The translations under genes and the position numbers were made by a program. Positions 53,386 to 63,671 of a DNA stretch of 64,000 nucleotides are shown here, piece after piece. The notes under the pieces were generated by a model. It saw only the letters and a list, made by a program, of their open reading frames with translations. It was not told where the DNA came from and made no database searches. The stretch is from Numida meleagris (Eukaryota; Chordata; Aves; Galliformes; Numididae). The stretch lies in NCBI RefSeq assembly GCF_002078875.1, contig NC_034414.1, forward strand, positions 19,642,895-19,706,894, given 5' to 3'. Each line of letters begins with the position of its first letter. Positions within the stretch are counted from its first letter, which is position 1.

Positions 53386-56300
53386 AAACTGAGCTAAACT
53401 TGTTCTTCAACCAACACGGAGGGTCTGGTCTGAGAGCGGCTTTCAGGGGTGTGTTTGATGAACGTGGAATCTTTCTTTTGTCGGTGTTGGTACTGCTGCT
53501 ATCTTTCTGCCAGGGGTAGGGGAATGCTGCAGAACTCAGGATGGCTGTGGGCAGTGAGCTGCCCCTGCTGTCGGGGCGCTTCTGGGTGAGGCAGGGTCAG
53601 ACCCTTCCCTACAGCCTCGTGACTCCTCCAGGAATTTGGGTCTTAAGGATCTCCCCTACCCTGAACTCACACCACAGTACAGAGCAGTCGCTGACTGCAG
53701 CAATATTCGGGAGCTGCTGTTTGAAGCCTTTGTTATGGGCTTCAGAGCAAACTCCCTCTTATGCCAAGAGCCAGTTCATAATTCTTGTGGAATAATTATT
53801 AAGGACTGCATACAACAGCCCCTGTTACACTGGAAGAAAGATTGGAGTCACAGAATCATTATTTCTGGGCTAAAAGTTTATGAAGACAGCTGCATTGGCT
53901 CACACTCAGAGTTTGCTGTTGCTGTTATCACCAGAAGGACACATCCACGTTTCTTTTTAACCTGAAAACCTCAGTTCTGTGGGATTGCTCAGGCTCCTGG
54001 AAGAGCGGACAAGAGCCTGGTTCTGAGATGCTCAGAGTTAGACAGTGTTGCACCAGGACGAGCTGGAAGGTAATGGAGTTAATGTATATTAAATGTCAGT
54101 GAGAAACCACAAGATGCTCTTCACTGTATGACTCTTAGAATGATTTATTACCACTATTGCTAACCAAGCCCTCTTTTCCACTGTGGGTTTTTAATCCACT
54201 TCACACTAAGCAGCTATAGACTAACAGATATTGATGGTTCTTGGAGTAGAAACATGAGGTCTTCCCTGCACTCTTGTGCCTCTCTCTGGGGCAGTTTCAC
54301 TATTACAAGGGCTGTCTGCTGCCTTTCTTCAGGCTCATCCCAACCCAGTGAATGATCACTTATTTTCTGCGTGGTTGCAAATGAAACAAAGGGGGGAAGC
54401 TGCTCTGAAGGAGGGAACTGATGGCACCTGTACTGGAAAGCTCCTGCAAAAGGAAGGAACTTGAGTCCAATACTCTGCTCCTGGGCAAGGGTGAGCTGAA
54501 TGAGCAAGGTCCAGGGAACTCAGAGAAGCGTTTGAGACTTAGTATCTCTGGGATTAAGAGTGATTCTCCTTCACAAGCATGTGTGAGTGCTGCAGAGAAG
54601 AGGGGATTAGTTATGATTCCCCCCCCCCCCCCAGTTCACAGTCCCTTCTCAGAAAGTGGGGGGGGGGTGGACACAAGTGTCAGGTTCTGAGCATTACAGT
54701 TCGTGATAGCACATGGTAGATGGAGTACCTCCAAGCTATGCAGCCTGGAGCTGGCTGTTAGGCTGTCCTCTGCCCTTAAATGCAAGGCATCTTTTCCCTG
54801 AAGTAACCTAAGGTGAATGCAAGGTCTGGAACCCTGTAGTTTTTCTTCCATTCCTTGTGGTGGCTGCTGTAGAAAGCATTGTCCTCATTTCATGCATCCC
54901 AGTGGCACTTTATTCAATGGTATTTCCAAGGAGGAGCGACAATAGTCCAGTGACTGTGGTTACATTGAGATAATCCAGGTGCAGGACCTTCAGATGCACT
55001 CTGATGCTCAGCAGCAGTCTGGCTCTGTTATCCTAATGAAGCACGTTGCTGCAGCTGCTGGCAATGAAGCAAGAGGGCTGAGCCCTGCTTTACCCTCTGA
55101 TTCTGATAGGGACATGTGATGGAGTGAGATGTGCAGCTCTTGCTCAGAGGGACAGAGCTGGGGACAGCCTCTGCCTGCAGATGGACTGAGACCACTGTTA
55201 AGGTCAGAAACAGGCTAAAGTTACAGTGAGCTGCTTCTGCATTCCCATGTTTGCTGCTGTTGCTCTCTGAAAGGGCTCCCAGATCAGCTCCTCTGTGAGG
55301 AAAGGAGGAACCCAATTTGAGTTTTAAAACTTATGTAGGAGCAGTTAAGACTTCCCTGTCAAAGACACGATTCTATTTGGAGTCCGGAGTCTAAGAACAG
55401 ATTCACTTTGGAGTTTTAACTAGAGGGATCCGTAAGAGATGTATGCATATGTCTGTACAGAGCATTTCGACATGAAGAAGCCAAAGCTTCAGCCTGAGGA
55501 GCTCTGTCTCGGTGACTTACTGAGGTAAGTGGAGTTTGTCACACCTGGTGCAATAAGAAACTAGGGAAACTTGTATGTGCCACTTCTCCTTAACAGGAGC
55601 TTGGTTCCTTGGTGCGCTGCCAGAAAGGCCTGACTCATCTGAAGCTGGAACTGCCGCTTTCTTAAAAACAGCAACAGAGACTAAGGTAAAACTTAGAGAA
55701 GAACAACTTAATGCCTGGGTGACTGAATGCAGAAATGGAAATAAAACCACTAAGCTGTAGCGTACCATTCTAAGGTTTGACAAGTTGCTCTTGCTGAGTT
55801 CATGTTCAAGAACAGAACTGTGGGCACTCGCAGAGTTATGGAGCTGGTGCCAGCAGTCACAGAGAGGATGAGTACTTCTCCACGCAGGAGGGAAAACCAA
55901 GGAGTAACCAATGCAGACCTGCAAGAGACCTGCTGGGACTCTGCAGCAAACACCTGTCTCTGCAGAGCGTAACAGGTGGGGTGAGGTAAGAGGTGTCTTT
56001 TTTTTTTAAGCATATAAAGAATCAATTCAGTTGTATGGAAATCAGTTTGTCGGAGAAGGATAAGTAGAAGAAAATGAATGTTTTGGGGCAGTTTGTCACA
56101 GGGCATTTGGCAAGCAAGTACTTCTACTCTTAATAAGTTAAAGAATGCAGCTGTTTCTTCCAAAACTATTGCTGCCCAACTGCTGAAATGTTGCTCCATT
56201 TAAGCAGGCAGTTCTTAAGGCTCTTCAGGAAGCTGAGCCGAGCAGGGCTTTCCTGTAGACCATGCTGCGGCACTGGATGAATGGCTCTAGAAGGGCTGTG

Positions 56301-57780
56301 TGCCAGCCTGAGTATTTATCCATGGTTGCATTAGTGAGCAGCTAGTGCTACGTCGCAGTTAAGGTCTGATTATGATGAAAGAAGCAGCTCCGGCTGTGAG
56401 AGGAAATCACTGAGCACAGGAACCGTCATGGGTTGCGTTGGTCCAGATGAGTCAGAGCAGGAAAAGGTGGCTCATCGGGCAAAGTCTGGACAAAAGCTAA
56501 TAGGAAAATCATTTCCCATTTCACAGTTTCCTCTTCTCAGAGTTTCAGAAACTTTTCCATCTCAAAGGGGAAAAAGAACAACCTCCAACCTCAACCTTTT
56601 ACAGCTGTGAAACCCAATCACTTGCTTCCATAGAACAAATGGGTTCAGTTATGATTGCTAAAACATTGGACCGAAGAGCAGGGCTCCAGGTTTCTAACAA
56701 AAAGATGATTTTCCCTGTGCTGCATCTCAGTCTTCAGCTGCTCCCCATCACAAAGCAGAAGGTGAAGTCACAGAGGCAATGCTGTGTATTTTGCCCAAAA
56801 TGAGAACAAGTGCATTCTTCTAGAAGGAATTATGACCGGTGAGAGTTGATAATGGCTGTGCTTGGAATAAAATATTGGAGTAGACTCAAGCTTGGGTTAG
56901 CACACTAGAATCTTTCTGCTGCTTTAGGGGCAAGGGAAAATTAAAAGTGAGAAACAAGCGCTTCTGCCTTTAGAACAAATTTGTGAACTGGAAGAGATGG
57001 CAGAAATAGCACAAAATCTTCACCTGTTCTGAGATCTGACAAGCTTAGAGGAACTGTTCAGTGCTTAATGTGGGGCATGTTTGTTTTTGTTTTTTTTTTA
57101 CACAGGTGTGTATTTTTATGGAATAGGTGAGGTCTCAGAATAATAATAAAATTAAAGCCAGCAAAGCAAAAAAAAGAAACCAAAAAAACCAACCAACCAA
57201 AAAACCATGAACGTACACGCTTCCTGAAGTAAAGACAACTCAGATGGTACAATGGTGGTGGTGGCACCAGTCTGCTGCCCAGATGGATGGCCTCCTTTCA
57301 GGGGAACCTAACAAAGGTCAGTGTCTTTCTGTCTCTTGGCCTTGTCTTCTCTATCTTTGACTACTCTGTGTTCTTCCGCCAGTTCTTGGCTGTTGGTCTG
57401 TCCCTTGTTTTCATGTTGTCTCTGGTTATCCCCCATTTGTTCCCGGTGTCCCCCATTCATCCTAATTAGCCCCCATTATTCTCTGTTACACCCAGTTCAC
57501 CCCCTTCCTGTCTGCCCTTGGCTGTAGCCAGACACACGGTAATGTTGAATAGTTCTCAATGCTTTAAATACGGGATCATCACCCAAACAATTTACTTTCA
57601 CTTGCGCTACCTCTATCTTCTAACAATGACTGAAGCTATCACCACCCTTCATAGAAACATCTACTTTTTTTTTTTTTTACTTATATAATACAGGTCTCTA
57701 GCCCCGGGGTCTCTAGCACCTGGGGCAGGTGATTTTTTTTTTTTTTTAAACAGCTCTCCCTCTAAATAAAGAGGTAACAC
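53386..57780. other. Intergenic gap between convergent PRR5L and TRAF6
   Basis: About 4.4 kb with no recognised gene. It includes a C14 tract and a G10 tract 25 bp apart (54619-54667), a plus-strand AATAAA at 56866-56871, a short AACC-type repeat near 57181-57205 and a pyrimidine-rich degenerate repeat around 57428-57500. Part of it could be an extended 3' UTR of PRR5L, since a plus-strand AATAAA also occurs at 57765-57770. Confidence 0.55.
54619..54667. repeat. C14 and G10 tracts forming a possible hairpin or four-stranded structure
   Basis: C14 at 54619-54632 and G10 at 54658-54667, separated by 25 bases. The two can pair as a stem of about 10 G:C pairs, or the G run could join a quadruplex. 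Confidence 0.7.
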
Positions 57781-57800
57781 ACAATGCGTGGTTTAATTAC

Positions 57801-57806
57801 TTTATT
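57801..57806 (-). terminator. TRAF6: Probable distal poly(A) signal AATAAA of TRAF6
   Basis: Minus-strand canonical hexamer about 3.67 kb after the stop. A plus-strand AATAAA lies at 57765-57770, so signals on both strands face each other across about 30 bp. Confidence 0.5.
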
Positions 57807-60800
57807 TTCTTAAAAATCCTGTCAGAAATATAGCTGTGTTTTAATTACAAAATATATTAATCTATTGATACTTTAAAAGGAACAAGAGTACTTTAAATTC
57901 TGTTCAAATGGAAACCAATACAAACCTTTAACACCAACCCCAGAATGATCTCTTGCATCTATCATTAAGGTACTTGACGATGAGAAAGTCTCTCTAAATA
58001 AGAGTAGAAAGGCCACCCTGATTTCTTCCATTAGCGAGTTTATCCCTCGCTAGCAAACACAACCAGGCACATCATAAGACCACTTAAAAATCTAAATAGC
58101 TCATGTTATCTGAGCTCCCACCTATATATCACATACCAATATTTTCAGTAATTTTTTCCCTGCCCTGCAGGGGAAGACATTCAGAGGCAAAAAGAGAACA
58201 CATTTGCAATACATTATAATTGGAAAATGTGCCATAGCAGCTTAGCAAATACATATACTAAGAGTCTGACTTTTAAACACATTCAAGGTGACAGAAATGC
58301 AGAAGATAAAGAAGCTAAGCCACTTACTTACTAAAACACCTTGAGATCTAATAATGCTGCAAAGCATCAAGAATGACGGGAGTAGAGAACCTGACTTAAT
58401 ACCCCTATTTTTGTGTCTGTTTCAGATACAACTCTCAAGGCTGCCTGCCATTCCACATCCATTTTTAAGGAGTTCTCAACCCACTCTGGTATAATCATTT
58501 TCCAAAACAGAAGACATGTAAGGTTGGAAAGAAGAGGCTATTCAACTAAAAATATTTTCATATGGAAACTGAGCATCTTAGTATAACCTCAGGGAAGTCT
58601 GAATAAAGGATAATAGTCATGAAGACTACAGTGAAGGGGGACCATCCAGACTTCTAAGTTGTTCCATTGGCTGAAGATGCTATTCTTATTTGGAAGAGAA
58701 AGTACTGGAACTGCAATTAAAGGTGGGGAAAGGATGAGGGAACTGGAACAAATAGACAAATTAATATTTCATTAACATTTATGTTTCAGGGCAGGAGAAA
58801 TTAATATTTAGCACATTAGCCGTCAAAGTTTCTTATGTAAAACTCTGGCACTACGGTAACTTGGTGTCACTCTGCGTTCTACTTGATAATATCAAAATAC
58901 AAATGAGTAGAAGAGCAGCAGTGACTCGAGCATTCCTACTTACTTATGTGGTCAATACATGCTTTCTATTTGGAATTGGGTTGTACTATTGCATAATGTT
59001 AACCTGTAGCATTTAAATTCCTGAACCTGCCAGCAAATGGAGTTCCTGAGGCAGAACTACAGCGAATGAAGCAGATAAGGCTCAAAGCAAGAATTCAGTT
59101 TTTTTGTAGTTGAGAGTTCCTAACACAAAGCTCCAAAGGGAAGTATTAATGCACCTCGTAGGTCTTCATTATAAACACTCAGAGCAAAGACAGGGACCTT
59201 TTGTTAACATCACCAGGGTTGAGTAAGGAACTGAGTGCTGCTTCCTGCTACAACTTAACAGTCCTTCTTCTGGATGGGCCAGGGGAGAAAGGCAGAAAAA
59301 GGAGAGTGGTCATGCTTGAGTATCTTGGAGAAAGGTCAATAACTAACAGCCTGAAAATGACTGGAGAACTACTGTGTGGTGTAAGGAACTGCCTTCTGTC
59401 TATAGCAGGTCTGGGCACTGTTACATGTAGTGAAAGCTCTTCATTGAGCATGACTTAACTACTAACACTGCTCTAACTGGAGATCTAGGGAACAATTCAG
59501 TTAATAGGACAAGGCTATGCAATATAGAATTGACTTAAAAATATAGATTTGAAGCATGGATCTTTTCCTGTTATTGAATATATAAGCTCACTTGTCCTAC
59601 TTGTCCTCCAAACGTACCAAGTACCCTAAAAAGGCAGTTGTGACTCTCACATGTACAATCAGCCAGAAGTTCAGTATTCAACAGTGACAACACTTAACTG
59701 AAAATCTCTCTTCAATTATACTAGGCTCTACCTGCAAAATAAATCAGTTCATTGTATCCAGCTGAACAGACTGGTAAAGGTAGAGGCCAGCAACTTCTAA
59801 GCTCCTGCAAGTAGGTGAAAAAATCTCCCAAATTAATACACCGTAGTATTTGTTCATTAGTCTTGTATATATTAAATAAGTATATGCACTTTCCCTACTG
59901 ATGATTCCCGTGAGGTTGCTTTGAAGGGACTGTATACTTGGGATGCTTTTTGGAGTCTTTTAAGTAAGTTGCAGCATCCTAAGTCCTTACACTGGTTCAC
60001 TAGTTTGCAGAAATAACGGTAAAGAGATGCCTCTGTAGGGCTTACTTTTTTTCCCCCTCTGCCTTGGGCTGTACAATGCAGTTAGGGCATGAACAAAACT
60101 TCTCTTTGCTGTTTTTGAAGGAAAAGAAAGATCCAGACTTCATCAGTACCATGGTAAATTATTAGCACCAGTGAACTTACCTGCTCAGCTTTGAATGGTC
60201 AAAACTAGTACTTATATGGCTATAAATAAGCAGTAGAGAAACACTAACACATGCAACACATGAGGAAGCTCATGAATCCTTGAACTGGTGAACTTAGTGT
60301 TTGGTTAAAGAGCCGTTAAGGAAGGCAGGCTTCTTTTTTCCTGAGAACAAACAGAATTTTTCCTCATGCTAATTAAGAGGCTTTTCCTCCCTCCTGAAGT
60401 GCTGCAGCAGCACAAGGTCTTACTGTCTCATGGGACAGGAAATGGCCACAACAGCTGGATGCTGACATGGCCAGCTGTCCACTGAGAATTAACAGAAGAT
60501 GATGTAGCTCACATGTCACCCAGAACATCAAGGGAAGGGATGACTCAGATGCAGATCTGAAGTTCAACGCTGCTTCAAATTTAAGTTTCCACAATAAAAC
60601 AAATTCTACAACCCTGTCTAGTTACTATAGCCCTTTGCTCATGTATCTACCCACCACCTGAAAATTCATCTCAGTCTAATGCTACACTTACCTCTAGTGA
60701 CAGCAGTTGATATTCTGGGCCTGGAACACACACTCACACTTACAAAGTATGGGTCAAAATAGCAGTGGGGAGTAGCGCTTTTGGACCATCTTACAAATAT

Positions 60801-61082
60801 TTCTTCAAAGAACTTGGCTCATTTAACCTTCCTCACAACACTACCCCCTGCCTTTCAGAAATTCTAATAACAACTTGACATTGACACGCAACTTCCTGAA
60901 GCTAACTGCAGCAGAAAAGAGTCAAAGCGTCTCACTCTAGATTACATTAGCAAAGTCTAAACCTGACTTCAGATTTCAACAGAAGCATAGTCAATTAAAA
61001 ATCCTAGGTAAGTCAATGTAGAAGCCATCTTACCCAAGGCAAAGCTTTCCCAAGCTCCATGAAAAAAAGCCCAACCCTCATC

Positions 61083-61088
61083 TTTATT
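61083..61088 (-). terminator. TRAF6: Possible proximal poly(A) signal AATAAA of TRAF6
   Basis: Minus-strand hexamer about 390 bases after the stop codon; its use would remove both miR-146-type seed matches. Confidence 0.35.
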
Positions 61089-61475
61089 ATGATAAATAAT
61101 CACCTACGATTTCCCAGTTGCAGCATCTATTCCAAGGCACTGAGCTGCAGAGACTTAGCAGTCTTTTCTGATATGACTTACTTATGCTTTGCCAAAATGG
61201 AAATGTCTAGGTACTTCACTAGGATTTTCTTGTAGGCAGTAAAGTTTTGATTAACCACATTACTTTTAGTTAGCTTGCTACAGAATTAGCTTACAGCCTT
61301 AATAGAGAACAATTGCTAGTATTCAAACACATGACCTCATATTGCTATTCAGATGAAGATCAACTTTGGTGGCACTTATGATCTTATGCATTCAGCCTAT
61401 ATGGACAATGGAGCGTGCATGTATCTGTGGTGGAAGAGTATGACCAGGGGCTCCGTCCCTCTGGTTAAGACTCGG

Positions 61476-62357
61476 TTACGCAGCTCCATCGGTACTGCGA
61501 GCTTGAAATCCTTCCCTGCGAAGGCTGTTTAAGTCTAGGCGTGTTAGAACTTCACAGCGCACCAGAAGGGTATCGTCCTTTACAAAGGTTCTTTGCTTCA
61601 AAGTCTGCAGGTGCATGAAAGTCACATAACCAAAACCTTTCGGATTGCGGTGAATTGTTGGTCTCTGGAAGGCTAGTAACTCTGGCTTGGCTTCCATTAC
61701 TTCTTCGTGATTCTGCCTTTCAGGGCCTTCTGATTGATCCAAAATAGAAAGTCGTATAGTGCCTTGGAACGGCCAAGGCAGATGGCTGTCATACTCTCCT
61801 TGCATCGTGTGGACAAACAGAGATATAAAATTAGCACACCGCTGAGCATTTGGTAACTGGATATGCAAGCGCAAACACAGCTTGTAGCCAGGTTTTCCAG
61901 TATAGAAGCCAGGACTGTGCATCACAACAGGTCTCTCTTCTTCCTGGGCTTTCTGAAGTCCACTGAAATTCTCTATCTTCCAGATGTAAATACCATTGCA
62001 CTGCTGGGCCTCCATTTCAGTAATCTTTCCCTCCAGATTTCGGATGGTACGTTTGAGTTCCGCCATGTGAGTGTTCTGCGTCTCCATTTTTGCAATGAGT
62101 TCTCTGATTTGGTGATCTTGTCTCACCAGACGACCTTCCAACTGCTGAATAGTTTCTTTAAAGTTCTCAACTTCCGGATTACAATTATATGGGGCATGTG
62201 ACACATGGGAGAAGAGGGCAGGCTCAAACGGTAGGCCGTTGATAAAGGGTACTGGGTTTGTAGCAGTAACACTGATATTTTGAATGCTCTGAGCCATCAT
62301 TCTCATGTGAACCTGAGTGAATTCCTGCATGTGTCGTGCTAGTTCATTCCTCTGCAT
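61476..62357 (-). CDS. TRAF6: TRAF6 final coding exon (coiled coil and MATH/TRAF-C domain)
   Basis: Partial gene: the last exon, 293 codons plus stop, read on the minus strand. The acceptor is aatcctag directly before ATG CAG; that methionine is an internal codon, as in other TRAF6 proteins. Within the 293 residues: end of the last TRAF zinc finger ([10 protein letters not shown]), a linker (about 30-62), coiled coil (about 63-118, [16 protein letters not shown]), then the MATH/TRAF-C domain (about 123-272) with [45 protein letters not shown] and FGYVTFMHL. Family knowledge: TRAF6 is a RING E3 ligase making K63-linked ubiquitin chains with Ubc13/Uev1A; the MATH domain binds PxExx-type motifs in CD40, RANK and IRAKs, and the coiled coil aids oligomerisation. 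RING and zinc-finger exons lie beyond the window. The linker is about 22 residues longer than in the human protein. Confidence 0.97.
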   Translation of the reverse strand: MQRNELARHMQEFTQVHMRMMAQSIQNISVTATNPVPFINGLPFEPALFSHVSHAPYNCNPEVENFKETIQQLEGRLVRQDHQIRELIAKMETQNTHMAELKRTIRNLEGKITEMEAQQCNGIYIWKIENFSGLQKAQEEERPVVMHSPGFYTGKPGYKLCLRLHIQLPNAQRCANFISLFVHTMQGEYDSHLPWPFQGTIRLSILDQSEGPERQNHEEVMEAKPELLAFQRPTIHRNPKGFGYVTFMHLQTLKQRTFVKDDTLLVRCEVLTRLDLNSLRREGFQARSTDGAA

Positions 62358-62454
62358 CTAGGATTTAACAGATGTAGCATTAGGAATATATCACACATCA
62401 ATCACATCCTAAAATAAAAAAAATAAAAATCAAACATGTTCTGTTATGTGAGAA

Positions 62455-62965
62455 TGTCATGGTTTTATGATTTTCAGTTATTGGTACTCCACATCATAAC
62501 ATCATGTAGTGAATGTACCTGGTTCTCAGAAGAGAAGGACTACTACATTCCCCACAGCACTTTGCTCCTCTGTTACCATTTTCCAGCCGGAGGGAAAAGA
62601 TAAAAACTTGCAGATCACGAGACCTCGTCCCTTTTTCCGCCGTCTCTCGTCTCGGCAGCACCTCGCTTTCCAGCCGTCTTATCGTCGGTAGTAGAGTAAG
62701 GCCTACCTTGATTTTGGGACATTCTCTCTCTCTGTATTGGATTTATCAGCTTAAATTGTAATTATATGGTATTATAGTGTGTTGTGTTGCATTCCGATAT
62801 CTTATTTAGTAAATTTGTTTCTCCTCAGATTGTTGCCGCTGTTCTTTGTTCTCAGGGCCATCTCCTAACCCTTTTTTTCCTTTTCCCTTTTCCCTGGGTG
62901 TGGGCCCGTGGGTCCCCCATCCCCTTTGTCACGGAACTGGGCCAAACACCCGGTAAACGTTGACA
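62455..62965 (+). repeat. 5' long terminal repeat (511 bp)
   Basis: Begins TGTCA and ends TGACA, perfect 5-bp inverted ends with the TG...CA termini expected of retroviral LTRs. A TATA-like gataaaaac lies at about 62599-62607 and a variant poly(A) hexamer AGTAAA at 62808-62813, followed by a T/G-rich stretch. The position directly before a primer-binding-site-like sequence supports the call. Confidence 0.82.
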
Positions 62966-62969
62966 TTTA

Positions 62970-62987
62970 TGGTGGAGAATGCGGGCA
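62970..62987 (+). other. Putative tRNA primer-binding site
   Basis: TGGTGGAGAATGCGGGCA, four bases after the LTR end. It starts with the TGG that pairs with the tRNA CCA tail. I could not match it to a particular tRNA from memory. Confidence 0.6.
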
Positions 62988-63260
62988 AAATTGAGGCAAA
63001 ATTAAGGGCAAAATTCTGCTTTTTTAGCTTTTAGAACGAAGCTAAGACTGCTTTTTAGCTCTCAGAATGAATCTTTCTCTGCTCTCAGAAAGCTTCGTTA
63101 TCATAACTGCAGGTGCTGTAACTGCAAACGTGACCTTGAAAAGTCCAGGCGGACTGCCAATACTCTGGGATATTTTGTAAACTTTTTGTACACTTTTTGT
63201 AAACTTTTTTTTCAGCTGCTGCTAGCCTGTCTTTGTAAAGAAAAAAAAAAAAAAAAAAAG
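62988..63260 (+). other. Retroviral leader region
   Basis: Non-coding 5' leader between primer site and first long frame. It contains repeated aaactttttgta/cactttttgt units at 63178-63209 and an A19 run at 63241-63259 just before the ATG at 63261. No packaging signal was identified. Confidence 0.5.
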
Positions 63261-63671
63261 ATGTTGATTTCCCTTTTAAAACTGCCCCTTAAGGCAGTGC
63301 ATTCCATCATTATTTCTTTTTTAATGCTCAGAACGTACTGGGCCTTTATTAAGCTCGCCACACTGCTCTATGGAGCTTTTTGTATATGTAAGCAATTGAA
63401 AACATTGATTGAAATGCCTTGGTATCTGTATACATTGTATACAATGTGGCATACAGCTCCAGAGGAAGCTGCTAATATTACAGAACTTGTGATTTTAAAA
63501 CCATCTCCCAGTCTCTCCTTTGAATCATTGATGCATTTTTTGAATGCTCATTTGGTCATGTTGCTAATCTCCTTGAATGCATTACTCATCATTCTAGTCA
63601 TTTCACTCAGTATCTTTATTTTGAGGAAGCCTTCTCTAAAGCCAGAGGATACTGAGTGGCAGGGAGTGTAG
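63261..63671 (+). pseudogene. Retroviral Gag-position frame, N-terminal hydrophobic part ending at TAG
   Basis: 136 codons from the ATG at 63261 (same frame open from 63186) to TAG at 63669-63671. The translation is rich in leucine, isoleucine and phenylalanine, with a long hydrophobic stretch near the C-terminus (MLLISLNALLIILVISLS) that looks like a membrane segment and is followed by a charged tail. I do not recognise a standard matrix domain. The same frame stays open after the TAG, so this is either a gene broken by one nonsense change or two products separated by a natural stop. Confidence 0.5.

Larger units (their letters stand above)
57785..61475 (-). other. TRAF6: TRAF6 3' UTR (probable extent)
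   Basis: About 3.7 kb of A+T-rich sequence after the TRAF6 stop codon on the minus strand, ending near an AATAAA (plus-strand tttatt at 57801-57806). A second AATAAA lies at 61083-61088, about 390 bases after the stop, and could give a short form. TRAF6 in mammals has a long 3' UTR. Two seed matches of the miR-146 family are visible on the minus strand: AGTTCTC at 59364-59370 and GTTCTCA at 60342-60348. The far end is inferred. Confidence 0.6.

Noticed and set aside
57287..57527. Two overlapping hydrophobic frames
   Set aside because: They come from a pyrimidine-rich degenerate repeat (cccccatt-type units); leucine, serine and phenylalanine follow from the base composition.
61863..62201. 112-codon plus-strand frame
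   Set aside because: It is the antisense shadow of the conserved TRAF6 coding exon.
62355..62357. Methionine codon at the start of the TRAF6 exon as a translation start
   Set aside because: It directly follows a splice acceptor and corresponds to an internal residue of TRAF6 at the end of the last zinc finger.
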